Assembly (NCBI RefSeq): GCF_001556105.1
Contig: NZ_LSIF01000036.1
Coordinates: forward strand, 1 to 64,000
Direction of reading: 5' to 3'
Length of the DNA stretch: 64,000 nt
From: Pseudoxanthomonas mexicana
Lineage (GTDB): Bacteria > Pseudomonadota > Gammaproteobacteria > Xanthomonadales > Xanthomonadaceae
The translations under genes and the position numbers were made by a program. Below, one piece after another: positions 7,721 through 16,864 of the stretch. Each line of letters starts with the position of its first letter. The first letter of the stretch is position 1. The notes below the pieces were generated by a model. It saw only the letters and a list, made by a program, of their open reading frames with translations, did no database searches and had not been told where the DNA came from.

Positions 7721-9094
7721 ATGACCCAACGTTCCGCATTCGCGCGACGGCCGCTGGCTGCCGCGCTGTTCGTCGCTTTGATCGCGCCTGGCATGGCGTT
7801 CGCGCAGACCGCCAAGGAGAAAGCGCTGGAAGCGCGCGTCGCCGATCTGGAGCGGCAGGTGCAGCTGCTGCTGTCCTCGCAGCAACAGCAGCAGACGCAG
7901 CTCACCACCACGCAGGAGCAGGTGACGCAGGTGCAGGCCGCCCAGGCCACCAAGCCCGCGCTGCCCGCCGGCAAGCAGCCGATCCAGGCGATCACGATCA
8001 CGCCTGGCTCCGCGCCGGGCACCACCTTCAAGTTCGGCGGCTTCATCAAGGCCGATTTCCTGGCCACCCAGACCGGTGACGGCCAACTGGCCGACGATGC
8101 CACGGGCCGTTCGTTGTACCTGCCCGGGCAGACGCCGGTGGCCGGTGCCGGCGGTACCGGCGATGCCTCGTCGTGGGACTACAACGCGCACGCCAAGTTC
8201 TCGCGCTTCAACCTGGGCGTGGACCATGTGGCCGAGAACGGCGACAAGGCCGGCGCGCTGGTCGAGATGGATTTCTTCGGCAACTCGCTGGGCAACCAGA
8301 CGGCCACCAACACCTACGGCGTGACGCTCCGCCACGCCTACATGTACTGGAACAACTGGCTGGCCGGCCAGACCTGGTCCAACTTCATGGACGCGGCCTC
8401 GATCCCCGAGGCCGTCGACTTCGTCGGTCCTACCGATGGCGTGCTGTTCGTGCGGCAGGCGCAGCTCCGCTACACCAAGGGCGGATTCAGCGCCTCGCTG
8501 GAAAACCCGGAGACCACGCTGGTCGGCAGCACCGCGTCCGATCGCGGCTCGCTGCCCGACCTGACGATGCGCTACAACTGGAAGGGCGACTGGGGCACGT
8601 TCGGCATCGCCGGCCTGGTCCGGCAACTCAAGGTCGATCGTCCCGGCTACGACGACAGTCAAGTCGCTGGTGGCGTCACCGTGGGCGGCAAGTGGGTGAT
8701 GGGCGGAAACGACACCCTGCACTACCAGTTCACCGGCGGTGAGGGCATCGCCCGTTACGTCGGTCTGGGCATCCACCAGGATGGCGTGCTGGACGCCAGC
8801 GACGGCAGCGTGGATTCCATCGGCGTACTGGCCGGCTACGTCGGCTGGCGCCACGCCTACTCGCCGAAGCTGCGCAGCAACCTGATCTTCGCGCGCAGCG
8901 ACTACGACAACGACGATGCGTTGACCGGCCTGCTGGTCACCAAGAGCGTGCAGAGCCTGCGCGGCAACGTGTTCTACACCCCGATGCCGAAAGTCGATGT
9001 CGGTGTCGAACTGATGTACGGCGTGCGCGAAATCGAGGACGGCCGCAAGGGTGACATCCGGCGCGTCCAGTTCACCACCAAATACAGCTTCTGA
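7721..9094 (+). CDS. DcaP-like outer-membrane porin
   Basis: The 457-residue product has a signal peptide (cleavage after 'APGMAFA', about residue 28). A Gln-rich coiled-coil segment follows (about 30-70; 'ALEARVADLERQVQLLLSS'), then a beta-barrel with alternating hydrophobic residues, ending in '...FTTKYSF' with the terminal Phe typical of outer-membrane proteins. The coiled coil plus barrel fits the DcaP family, trimeric channels that admit dicarboxylates and other negatively charged compounds. It is followed 11 nt later by an MHS-type transporter, suggesting a two-step uptake route across both membranes. Substrate is inferred only from the acs neighbour. Confidence 0.85.
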   Translation: MTQRSAFARRPLAAALFVALIAPGMAFAQTAKEKALEARVADLERQVQLLLSSQQQQQTQLTTTQEQVTQVQAAQATKPALPAGKQPIQAITITPGSAPGTTFKFGGFIKADFLATQTGDGQLADDATGRSLYLPGQTPVAGAGGTGDASSWDYNAHAKFSRFNLGVDHVAENGDKAGALVEMDFFGNSLGNQTATNTYGVTLRHAYMYWNNWLAGQTWSNFMDAASIPEAVDFVGPTDGVLFVRQAQLRYTKGGFSASLENPETTLVGSTASDRGSLPDLTMRYNWKGDWGTFGIAGLVRQLKVDRPGYDDSQVAGGVTVGGKWVMGGNDTLHYQFTGGEGIARYVGLGIHQDGVLDASDGSVDSIGVLAGYVGWRHAYSPKLRSNLIFARSDYDNDDALTGLLVTKSVQSLRGNVFYTPMPKVDVGVELMYGVREIEDGRKGDIRRVQFTTKYSF

Positions 9095-9105
9095 GGGGAA
9101 TGCAC

Positions 9106-10770
9106 ATGAGTTCCACGTCTGCGCAGCATTCGTCGTCGGGCGATCTGACGAAGGGCCACAAGAAGGTCATCTTCGCCTCGAGCCTCGGCACGGTCTTCGA
9201 GTGGTACGACTTCTACCTGTACGGGTCGCTGGCCGCCATCATCGCCAAGCAGTTCTTCAGCGGCGTCAACCCGACCACGGGCATGATCTTCGCGCTGCTG
9301 GCCTTCGCCGCCGGCTTCTTCGTGCGTCCGTTCGGCGCGGCGTTCTTCGGCAGCCTCGGCGACCGCATCGGCCGCAAGTACACGTTCCTGGTCACCATCC
9401 TGATCATGGGCATCTCGACCTTCCTGGTCGGCATCCTGCCCAACTACGCGTCGATCGGCATGGCGGCGCCCGTCATCCTCATCGTGCTGCGCCTGGCCCA
9501 GGGCCTGGCGATGGGCGGTGAGTACGGCGGTGCGGCGACCTACGTGGCCGAGCATGCGCCGGACGGCAAGCGCGGCCTGTACACGGCCTTCATCCAGACC
9601 ACCGCGACGCTGGGCCTGTTCCTGTCGCTGCTGGTGATCCTGGCCTGCCGCCTGACGCTGGGTACCGAAGCATTCGAAGACTGGGGCTGGCGCATTCCGT
9701 TCCTGGCGTCGATCATCCTGCTCGGCATCTCGGTGTGGATCCGCCTGCAGTTGAGCGAATCGCCACTGTTCCAGCAGATGAAGGCCGAAGGCAAGGGCTC
9801 CAAGACCCCGTTCCGCGATTCGCTGAAGGGCGGCAACCTGAAGCTGATGCTGCTGGTGCTGTTCGGCGCGACCGCCGGTCAGGCCGTCGTCTGGTACGCC
9901 GGTCAGTTCTACGCGCTGTTCTATCTGCAGAGCATCCTGAAGGTCGACTCCACGGTCGCCTACCTGCTGATCGCCGCCGCGCTGTTCCTGGCCACGCCGT
10001 TCTTCCTGTTCTTCGGCTGGCTGTCGGACCGTATCGGCCGCAAGAAGATCATCATGGCGGGCTGCCTGCTGGCCGCGCTGACCTACTTCCCGATCTTCAA
10101 GGGCATCACCCACTTCGCCAACCCGGGCGTGGAAGAAGCCAGCCGCACCTCGCCGGCCGTCGTGGTCGCCGACAAGAACACCTGCTCCTTCCAGTTCGAC
10201 CCGATCCCGGGCACGCGCAAGTTCACCAGTTCGTGCGACCAGGCCACCGCCGCCCTCGCCCGTGCCGGCGTGCCGTACAGCGTGGAAGCCGCCCCGGCGG
10301 GCACGCTGGCACAGGTCCGCGTGGGCCAGGCCTCGGTGCCGTCGTTCGAAGCCGCCGGCCTGCCGGGCGACGAAGTGAAGGCCAAGACCGCCGCGTTCGG
10401 CGGTGAACTGAAGACGGCGCTGGGTGCGGCCGGTTACACCGAGAAGGCGCCGACGGATCGCATCAATGTCCCGATGACGATCTTCCTGCTGTGGATCCTG
10501 GTGATCTACGTGACCATGGTGTACGGCCCGATCGCCGCCTACCTGGTCGAGCTGTTCCCGACGCAGATCCGCTACACCTCGATGTCGCTGCCGTACCACA
10601 TCGGTAACGGCTGGTTCGGCGGCTTCCTGCCGGCCATCTCGTTCGCGCTGGTCGCGGCTACGGGCAACCTGTACTACGGCCTGTGGTACCCGATCGGCAT
10701 CGCGGTGATGACGCTGATCATCGGTACGTTCTTCCTGCGCGAGACGAAGGACGTCGACATCACGAAGTAA
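9106..10770 (+). CDS. MFS transporter, metabolite:H+ symporter (MHS) family
   Basis: A ~554-residue inner-membrane carrier with 12 predicted helices. The MHS/ProP-like opening 'SSLGTVFEWYDFYLYGSLA' and the MFS loop motifs 'GSLGDRIGRKYTF' and 'GWLSDRIGRKKI' are clear. I prefer ATG 9106 because AGGGG ends 7 nt upstream; ATG 9100 is too close. Residues ~334-455, between helices 8 and 9, form a long soluble insert with two Cys ('NTCSFQF', 'SSCDQ'), absent from short relatives such as ProP and ShiA. It is probably co-transcribed with the porin and ends before a strong terminator. A carboxylate substrate is inferred from context. Confidence 0.9.
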   Translation: MSSTSAQHSSSGDLTKGHKKVIFASSLGTVFEWYDFYLYGSLAAIIAKQFFSGVNPTTGMIFALLAFAAGFFVRPFGAAFFGSLGDRIGRKYTFLVTILIMGISTFLVGILPNYASIGMAAPVILIVLRLAQGLAMGGEYGGAATYVAEHAPDGKRGLYTAFIQTTATLGLFLSLLVILACRLTLGTEAFEDWGWRIPFLASIILLGISVWIRLQLSESPLFQQMKAEGKGSKTPFRDSLKGGNLKLMLLVLFGATAGQAVVWYAGQFYALFYLQSILKVDSTVAYLLIAAALFLATPFFLFFGWLSDRIGRKKIIMAGCLLAALTYFPIFKGITHFANPGVEEASRTSPAVVVADKNTCSFQFDPIPGTRKFTSSCDQATAALARAGVPYSVEAAPAGTLAQVRVGQASVPSFEAAGLPGDEVKAKTAAFGGELKTALGAAGYTEKAPTDRINVPMTIFLLWILVIYVTMVYGPIAAYLVELFPTQIRYTSMSLPYHIGNGWFGGFLPAISFALVAATGNLYYGLWYPIGIAVMTLIIGTFFLRETKDVDITK

Positions 10771-10811
10771 ACGTTCCTCCCCGCCGGCCCCTCCCAGGGC
10801 CGGCAACCCCG

Positions 10812-10842
10812 ACGCCGGCCTTCATGGCCGGCGTTTTCTTTT
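10812..10842 (+). terminator. Intrinsic terminator of the porin-transporter operon
   Basis: ACGCCGGCC (10812-10820), loop TTCAT and GGCCGGCGT (10826-10834) form a perfect 9-bp stem followed by TTTCTTTT. It lies 41 bp after the transporter stop. Confidence 0.9.
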
Positions 10843-10893
10843 GCGCGAACCCGCCACGCGATACGCTGGCCACCCGTCGCACGAGCCGTCGCC

Positions 10894-11277
10894 ATGCCGC
10901 TGATCACCCTGACTGTCCGTCGCCCGAAGGACGATGCGTTCAAGTCGTCGATCCTCGATGCGGTGCACGCCGCACTGGTCGCCTCCGGCGTGCCGGCGAC
11001 CGACCGCTTCCAGCGCGTGCTGGAACTGTCGGCGGAGGATTTCCGCTACGACCCGGGATATCCGGATGTGGCCGGCGCGCGCGACGAGGATTTCGCGCTG
11101 ATCGAGATCCTGTGGTCGGTCGGCCGCAGCGTGAAGGTGAAGAAGGCGCTGCTGGCCGACCTGATGCAGCGGCTGACGGCCGCGGGCAGGAACCCGGAAA
11201 ACGTCATGGTCTGCTTCAAGGAAACCACGTGGGAGAACTGGGCGTTCGCGGGCGGACGCCTGATCCACGCACCATGA
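10894..11277 (+). CDS. Tautomerase-family protein
   Basis: The 127-residue product has Pro2 exposed after Met removal ('MPLITLTVRR'), the catalytic base of the 4-oxalocrotonate tautomerase superfamily. 'FRYDPGYPDV', 'FALIEILWSVGRSVKVKKA' and 'VMVCFKETTWENWAFAGG' fit the longer Tautomerase_2 type, which includes malonate-semialdehyde-decarboxylase-like proteins. The physiological substrate is unknown. It converges with the EF-hand gene, leaving one base between the stop codons. Confidence 0.85.
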   Translation: MPLITLTVRRPKDDAFKSSILDAVHAALVASGVPATDRFQRVLELSAEDFRYDPGYPDVAGARDEDFALIEILWSVGRSVKVKKALLADLMQRLTAAGRNPENVMVCFKETTWENWAFAGGRLIHAP

Positions 11278-11278
11278 T

Positions 11279-11611
11279 TCAGCGCGGCGGCGCGGCCAGT
11301 TCCTTCTCGCTGAGGAAACCGTCGCCGTCCACGTCCTGACGCTTGAAGCGCGCAGCGAGCTGGGCGAGATGCGCGTCGCGGGTGATCGGCTTGCCGCGTC
11401 CACCCGGCAGCTCGTCGACCGAGAGCACGCCGTCGCGGTTGCGGTCCATGCCATCGAAGGCATAGCTCATCCACGCCTGGTATTCGGCCAGGCTGACGCG
11501 GCCGTCACCGTCGGTGTCCATGCGCGCGAGGTACTCGCCGGTGGCATGTACCTGCGCCTTCGCAGTGAGCGGCGAGAAGGCGATCAGCAGTAACGGCAGG
11601 CAATGGCGCAT
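11279..11611 (-). CDS. Secreted EF-hand calcium-binding protein
   Basis: The 110-residue product has a signal peptide ('MRHCLPLLLIAFSPLTAKA') and three EF-hand loops: D32-E43 ('DTDGDGRVSLAE'), D56-E67 ('DRNRDGVLSVDE') and D93-E104 ('DVDGDGFLSEKE'). All have acidic residues at positions 1, 3, 5 and 12. A fourth, partner hand is missing. It is probably a periplasmic Ca2+-binding protein; target unknown. I start at ATG 11611 because it begins the signal peptide. Confidence 0.85.
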   Translation of the reverse strand: MRHCLPLLLIAFSPLTAKAQVHATGEYLARMDTDGDGRVSLAEYQAWMSYAFDGMDRNRDGVLSVDELPGGRGKPITRDAHLAQLAARFKRQDVDGDGFLSEKELAAPPR

Positions 11612-11731
11612 GACCGCATTGTAGGGGCGGCTGCCGCCGGGCGCGTGTTTGCGGTCGGCAGGGCGCCGCCGCGGCCCTCGAAGCCGCGGGATATTCGGGT
11701 ACGCTGGCACGGTATTCCCCCGCACGCCCCG

Positions 11732-12559
11732 ATGAACCTGCCCGCGCCCTCCTCCGCGCTGATCGCGCCCCTGTTCGAACTGGACCGCGCCACCGTGGTG
11801 CGCGGTGCGACGCGCGTGCTGCACGACCTGTCGCTGACCATCCCGCTGGGCCAGCACACGGCCATCCTCGGGCCCAATGGCTGCGGCAAATCGACGTTCA
11901 TCAAACTGATCAACCGCGAGCTGTACCCGCTGGCCCGCGAAGGCGATGCGCCGGTGAAGGTGTTCGGCCTGCGCCGATGGAACGTCAGCGAGTTGCGCAA
12001 CCGGCTCGGCGTGGTGACCAGCGACCTCACCCGCGACCTGCAGCAGATGCCGTCCCTGCGCGTGGAGGACGCGGTGGTCACCGGCTTCTTCTCCAGCTTC
12101 ATGCTGCCGCCGCACCGGCAGGTCGACGCCGACATGCGCGCCCGCGCCCGTCGTGCACTGGAGGACGTCCGCGCGATGGCGCTGGCCGACCGCCAGGTCG
12201 CCGAACTTTCCACCGGCGAGATGCGTCGCGTGCTGATCGCGCGCGCCCTGGTACACCAACCCGAAGCGCTGCTGCTGGACGAACCCACCGCCGGCCTCGA
12301 CCTGGTGGCGCGACAGCATTTCCTGGGCCTGATGCGCAGCCTCGCGCAACGCGGCATCACCCTGGTGCTGGTGACGCACCATATCGAAGAGATCATTCCC
12401 GAGATCGACCGCGTGCTGCTGCTGCGCAACGGCAGCGTGCAGGCCGATGGCGACCGCGCCAGCACGCTGATGGACGCGCCGCTGAGCCATGCATTCGGCG
12501 GGCCGGTGCGCGTGCGGCGCGACGGCGATTACTACAGCGCGGCGATGGCCGATGCCTGA
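11732..12559 (+). CDS. ABC transporter ATP-binding protein (orphan)
   Basis: The 275-residue ATPase has Walker A 'GPNGCGKST' (47-55), a signature-like 'LSTGEMRR' (159-166; T replaces the usual G of LSGGQ), Walker B 'LLLDEP' (180-185) and the H-loop 'VTHH'. No permease or binding-protein gene is adjacent, so its partners are elsewhere, or it acts in a non-transport role. ATG 11732 is the best start. Its end overlaps the mutM start by 8 bp, suggesting translational coupling although the functions are unrelated. Confidence 0.88.
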   Translation: MNLPAPSSALIAPLFELDRATVVRGATRVLHDLSLTIPLGQHTAILGPNGCGKSTFIKLINRELYPLAREGDAPVKVFGLRRWNVSELRNRLGVVTSDLTRDLQQMPSLRVEDAVVTGFFSSFMLPPHRQVDADMRARARRALEDVRAMALADRQVAELSTGEMRRVLIARALVHQPEALLLDEPTAGLDLVARQHFLGLMRSLAQRGITLVLVTHHIEEIIPEIDRVLLLRNGSVQADGDRASTLMDAPLSHAFGGPVRVRRDGDYYSAAMADA

Positions 12560-13379
12560 GCTGCCCGAAGTCGAGACCACGCGGCGCGGACTGGCGCCGC
12601 ATGTCGAAGGCCAGCGCATCGCGACGGTCACGCTGCGCCGGCCCGACCTGCGCTGGCCGATTCCCTCCGAGGTCGCGCGCGAGCTGCCCGGCCAGCGCAT
12701 CGACGCCGTGCGCCGGCGCGCCAAGTACCTGCTGATGGATACCGCCGCCGGCAGTGCCCTGCTGCACCTGGGCATGTCGGGCAGCCTGCGCGTGCTGCCG
12801 GCCACCACCCCGGTGACGGCGCACGACCATGTGGACATCGCGCTGGAGGGCACGCACGACGCACCCGGCCGCGTGTTGCGCTTCAACGATCCGCGCCGCT
12901 TCGGCAGCCTGCTGTGGCAGCCGGCCGGCGAGACGCATCCGCTGCTGCAGCACCTGGGACCGGAGCCGCTGTCGGACGCCTTCGACGGCGACTACCTGTT
13001 CGCCCTCAGCCGCGGCCGCAAGGCGCCGGTGAAGACCTTCCTGATGGACCAGGCCGTGGTGGTGGGCGTGGGCAACATCTATGCGGCCGAGAGCCTGTTC
13101 CGCGCCGGCATCTCGCCGTTGCGCGCGGCCGGCAAGGTCTCGCGCGAGCGCTACGCGGCGCTGGCCGAGGCGGTGAAGGCCATCCTGGCCCATGCCATCA
13201 CCCGCGGCGGCACCACGCTGCGGGACTTCCTCAGCCCCGACGGCGCGCCGGGATACTTCGAGCAGGAGTTGTCGGCCTATGGCCGTGGCGGTGCGCCCTG
13301 CCCGCGCTGCGGCCGAGCGATGAAGCAGGCCAGCATCGGCCAGCGCGCGACGGTGTGGTGCGGACACTGCCAGCGCTGA
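12552..13379 (+). CDS. mutM: Formamidopyrimidine-DNA glycosylase
   Basis: The 275-residue product begins '[14 protein letters not shown]': Pro2 is the catalytic nucleophile and Glu3 the acid. Lys58 ('RRRAKYLL') and the helix-two-turn-helix '[19 protein letters not shown]' are present. The C-terminal zinc finger is C250-X2-C253-X16-C270-X2-C273. It removes oxidised purines such as 8-oxoguanine and nicks abasic sites (beta,delta-lyase). The ATG overlaps the upstream ABC gene end (ATGCCTGA). Confidence 0.97.
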   Translation: MPELPEVETTRRGLAPHVEGQRIATVTLRRPDLRWPIPSEVARELPGQRIDAVRRRAKYLLMDTAAGSALLHLGMSGSLRVLPATTPVTAHDHVDIALEGTHDAPGRVLRFNDPRRFGSLLWQPAGETHPLLQHLGPEPLSDAFDGDYLFALSRGRKAPVKTFLMDQAVVVGVGNIYAAESLFRAGISPLRAAGKVSRERYAALAEAVKAILAHAITRGGTTLRDFLSPDGAPGYFEQELSAYGRGGAPCPRCGRAMKQASIGQRATVWCGHCQR

Positions 13380-13402
13380 CCCTGGCTGCGGTCACGGGCC
13401 TC

Positions 13403-13435
13403 CCTCACTTCCTGTGAGGTAAATGACGTTATATT
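13403..13435 (+). promoter_or_regulatory. Possible promoter/operator of the ECF sigma gene
   Basis: A perfect inverted repeat, CCTCAC (13403-13408) and GTGAGG (13414-13419), lies 10 bp upstream of a -10-like TATATT (13430-13435), and ATG 13463 follows at 27 bp. The arrangement suits a regulated promoter. No good TTGACA box is seen, and the binding factor is unknown. Confidence 0.4.
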
Positions 13436-13462
13436 CCCGCCCTTGGCATGTGGGGAAGACGG

Positions 13463-14029
13463 ATGGCCGACGCACCTGACATCACACTCTGGCTGGACTC
13501 GGCCCGCAGCGGCGATCGCGCCGCGCTGGACCGCGTGCTGGCCACGCTGTACCAGGAACTGCACACCATGGCCCGTCGCCAGCTGTCCGGCCAGCACGGC
13601 TACACGCTGGATGCGACGGCGCTGGTGCACGAGTCCTACCTGAAGCTGCTCGGCTCCACCGGCACCGCCAAGTTCGAGGACCGCGCGCACTTCTTCGCTT
13701 ACGCCGCCTCGTCGATGCGCAGCGTGGTCGTCGACTACGCGCGCAGCCGGCTGGCGCGCAAGCGCGGTGGCGACCTCAAGCGCGTGGCGGATATCCCGGA
13801 AGAAGTGGAAGGCAACCTGCGCCTGGACGAAGACATGCTGGCGTTGAACGACGCGCTGGAGAAACTCGCCGCCGCCGACGAACGCCTGGCCCAGGTCGTG
13901 GAGATGCGCTACTTCGCCGGCCTCTCCGAACTGGAGATCGCCGAACTGCTGCAGCGCTCGGAGCGCAGCATCCGCCGCGACTGGCAGAAGGCCCGGCTGT
14001 TCCTGCTGTCGGCGATGGCGGACAGCTGA
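13463..14029 (+). CDS. ECF-type RNA polymerase sigma factor (TIGR02999 / ECF43-like)
   Basis: A ~188-residue sigma factor. Region 2 ('LVHESYLKLLG', 'FFAYAASSMRSVVVDYARS') and region 4 ('VVEMRYFAGLSELEIAELL', 'SERSIRRDWQKARLFL') are clear. No anti-sigma gene is adjacent; instead a Ser/Thr kinase starts 24 nt downstream, the typical arrangement for this subgroup. In Xanthomonas EcfK/PknS (from memory) the kinase activates the sigma factor by phosphorylation, which would explain the missing anti-sigma factor. An ATG at 13448 would add five residues; ATG 13463 has GGGGAAG upstream. Confidence 0.88.
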   Translation: MADAPDITLWLDSARSGDRAALDRVLATLYQELHTMARRQLSGQHGYTLDATALVHESYLKLLGSTGTAKFEDRAHFFAYAASSMRSVVVDYARSRLARKRGGDLKRVADIPEEVEGNLRLDEDMLALNDALEKLAAADERLAQVVEMRYFAGLSELEIAELLQRSERSIRRDWQKARLFLLSAMADS

Positions 14030-14053
14030 GCCCAGCCTCGCCACGCCGCACCG

Positions 14054-16858
14054 ATGGACGTCGAACGCTGGAAACGCCTGTCGCCGTTGCTCGACGTCCT
14101 GCTGGAACTGGACCCGGAGGCGCGCGCGGAGCAACTCGAGATCCTGCGTGCGGATGATCCCGATACCGCACGCGAAGTAGAAAAGCTGCTCGCGCTGGAA
14201 GAGGAAGGCGAGGGCTTCATCGACCAGCCGCTGGTCGACAAGCCGGGGCAGCTGAAGCCCGGCATGCGCGTCGGCCCCTACCAGCTCGAATCGCTGCTGG
14301 GCGAGGGCGGCATGGGCATGGTGTGGCTGGCCACGCGTGCCGACGGGCTGTACCAGCGCCGGGTCGCGCTGAAGCTGCTGCGGCCCGGCCTGGCCGATCC
14401 CAACCTGCGGCTGCGCTTCACCCGCGAGCGCGAGATCCTCGCCCGCCTGGAACACCGCAACATCGCGCGCCTGCTGGACGCCGGCATCGGCGGCGAGGGC
14501 CAGCCCTACCTGGCGCTGGAATACGTCGAAGGCGTGTCGATCACCGACTACTGCCAGGCCAACAACATCAGCCTGGAAGAGCGGCTGTCGCTGTTCCTGC
14601 AGATCTGCGAGGCGGTCAGCCACGCCCACGCAAACCTGATCGTCCACCGCGACCTCAAGCCTTCCAACATCCTGGTGACGCCGAGCGGCGACGTGCGCCT
14701 GCTGGACTTCGGCATCGCCAAGCTGCTGGACGATTCGGAACCCGCACCGGTCCACCCGCGCACCGAGGTGCGGGCCTTCACCCTGCACTACGCGGCACCG
14801 GAACAGGTCCGCGGCGAACTCGTCACCACGATGACCGACGTGTATTCGCTCGGCGTGGTGTTGTACGAGCTCATCGCCAACACCAAGCCCTACCGCCTGC
14901 GCCGGCAGACCGATGCCGAGTGGGAGCAGGCCATCCTGGCGGTGGAGCCGCTGAAGCCCTCCGTGGCCACCTTGCGCACCACCGACGGCAGCCGCAGCCA
15001 GTGCCCGGAGGCGCGCCGCACCTCGCGCAAGCTGGCCGGCGACCTCGACAACATCGCCCTGAAGGCCCTGCAGAAGGCGCCGGAACAGCGCTATCCGTCA
15101 GTCGAAGCGTTTGCGCTGGACCTGCAGCGGCATATCGAAGGCCGCCCGGTGCATGCGCGTCCGCAGAGCGTGGGCTACCGGCTGCACAAATACCTGGTGC
15201 GGCATCGTTGGGCGCTGGGCATCGGGGTCGTCGTGGCGACGATACTGGTGGCCGCGCTGGCCGCCAGCGTGTGGCAGGGTCGGCAGGCGATGCGCGAGAC
15301 CGCGCGTGCGCAGGCGATGCAGGATTTCGTGATCGGCCTGTTCGACAACGCCAGTGCGTCGCAACACGGCAATACGTTCGACGCACGCGAACTGCTCGCT
15401 GCCGGCGAGCGCCGCGGCGAACGCGAACTCGCCGGCCAGCCACGCACGCAAGCCGAATTGCTGGGCTTGATCGCGCGCCTGCGGCTGGGCCTGGGCGACT
15501 ACCACGAGTCGCTCGCGCTGCTGGAAAAGCAGGCGCGCCTGCTGGCCGTGACGGAGGATGCCCCCGACAGCCTGCGATTGCAGGCCGCCACGCAGCATGG
15601 CCGCGTGCTGCGCCTGCTGGGGCGCGCGCGCCAGTGCGTGCAGGCGATGGCGCCGATGGAAACGCGACTGCGGACGCTGGAGTCCCGCCTGCCGCTGCGG
15701 GTGGCGGAGTTCCAGTCGCAGAGCGGGCGCTGCCGCGCGGACGCCGGCGAGAAACAACTTGCACGGCAGATGTTCGACCGCTCGCTGGATATCCGCCGCA
15801 ACCTCAAGGACGACGCGGGCGTCGCCGAGAACATGCGCGACCTCGCCCAGCTGGACGTGGAGCTGGGCAACGCCGATGCCGGTGCGCGCGGCTATCGGGC
15901 GGCGCTGGCGTACCTGCAGGCGCACGGCCACGCACGGCATCCGCTGGTGATCGAGATCCAGCGCAGCCTGGCACTGCTGTACCGCAACCGCGGCGAGACC
16001 GACGCCGCCCTGGCGGCATTCCAGCGCGCGCGCGACCTGGCGCAAGAGATCCATGGTCCACAGCATCCGATCACCCAAGCCGTCCGCCGGCAGGTGGCGG
16101 CCATCCATGTCGATCTGGGGGAGCTGCGCAAAGCGGAAGCGGAGCTGCGCGAACTGCATGCGCTCACCCTGCGCACCGTCGGCCCGGAACATCGCGATGC
16201 CGCCGCCAGCTGGAACTCACTGGGCATCATTGCGTGGGAGCGGGGCGACTACGACAGCGCAGTACGCGATGTCGGGCACGCGGTGACGATCCTGCGCCAG
16301 CTGGACAACCGGCAGCTGCTCCCCAGCACCCTGTTCAATTACGGCATGGTGCTGCACAGCGCGCATCGCGAAGACGAGGCGCTGGCGATCCTGCTGGAGG
16401 CGCGGCAGATACGCGTCGAGCAGATCGGCGCAAGCCATCCGCTGATCGGCGAGACCGATCGCATGATCGGCGAGGTGCTCGCCGCCCAGGGCGACCTGCA
16501 GGGTGCGACGGAGCGCTTCGACCGCGCCGTTCGGCTGACCCGCGTGGGCTTTGGCCCCGACCATCCGCGCACCTGGTTTTCGGAACTGTCGATGGTCCAC
16601 CACCTGACACGGCTGGGCCGGCCACAGGACGCGATCGCCTTGCTGCAACCGCTGGCCACGCATCAGGGTGGCGGCAGCGAAGCACCCAAATTGCGCTGGC
16701 TGGCGCGCGCATATATCGCGGAAGCGCGTTGCCGCCTGGACGAAAAAGAGCGCGCGCGCCGCGAGCTGGATGCGCTGGCGGGCGAACTGCGTGCCGCCCT
16801 ACCGGATGGCGGCGTCATTCCGCACGAGATCGCCGAGCTGCGTGCCGCCTGCCGCTGA
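14054..16858 (+). CDS. Transmembrane Ser/Thr protein kinase with TPR sensor region
   Basis: The 934-residue product has a Hanks-type kinase domain (about 76-365): Gly loop 'GEGGMGMVWLA' (83-93), Lys107 in 'VALKLL', 'HRDLKPSNILV' (Asp200), 'DFGIAKL' (218-224) and 'YAAPEQ'. A single transmembrane helix follows at about 386-406. The ~520-residue C-terminal part is a series of tetratricopeptide-like helical repeats, probably periplasmic. That makes it a receptor-like kinase with a large protein-binding sensor. It follows the ECF sigma gene by 24 nt. All catalytic residues are present. Ligand and regulon are unknown; activation of the neighbouring sigma factor is inferred. Confidence 0.92.
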   Translation: MDVERWKRLSPLLDVLLELDPEARAEQLEILRADDPDTAREVEKLLALEEEGEGFIDQPLVDKPGQLKPGMRVGPYQLESLLGEGGMGMVWLATRADGLYQRRVALKLLRPGLADPNLRLRFTREREILARLEHRNIARLLDAGIGGEGQPYLALEYVEGVSITDYCQANNISLEERLSLFLQICEAVSHAHANLIVHRDLKPSNILVTPSGDVRLLDFGIAKLLDDSEPAPVHPRTEVRAFTLHYAAPEQVRGELVTTMTDVYSLGVVLYELIANTKPYRLRRQTDAEWEQAILAVEPLKPSVATLRTTDGSRSQCPEARRTSRKLAGDLDNIALKALQKAPEQRYPSVEAFALDLQRHIEGRPVHARPQSVGYRLHKYLVRHRWALGIGVVVATILVAALAASVWQGRQAMRETARAQAMQDFVIGLFDNASASQHGNTFDARELLAAGERRGERELAGQPRTQAELLGLIARLRLGLGDYHESLALLEKQARLLAVTEDAPDSLRLQAATQHGRVLRLLGRARQCVQAMAPMETRLRTLESRLPLRVAEFQSQSGRCRADAGEKQLARQMFDRSLDIRRNLKDDAGVAENMRDLAQLDVELGNADAGARGYRAALAYLQAHGHARHPLVIEIQRSLALLYRNRGETDAALAAFQRARDLAQEIHGPQHPITQAVRRQVAAIHVDLGELRKAEAELRELHALTLRTVGPEHRDAAASWNSLGIIAWERGDYDSAVRDVGHAVTILRQLDNRQLLPSTLFNYGMVLHSAHREDEALAILLEARQIRVEQIGASHPLIGETDRMIGEVLAAQGDLQGATERFDRAVRLTRVGFGPDHPRTWFSELSMVHHLTRLGRPQDAIALLQPLATHQGGGSEAPKLRWLARAYIAEARCRLDEKERARRELDALAGELRAALPDGGVIPHEIAELRAACR

Positions 16859-16864
16859 GGCGGC

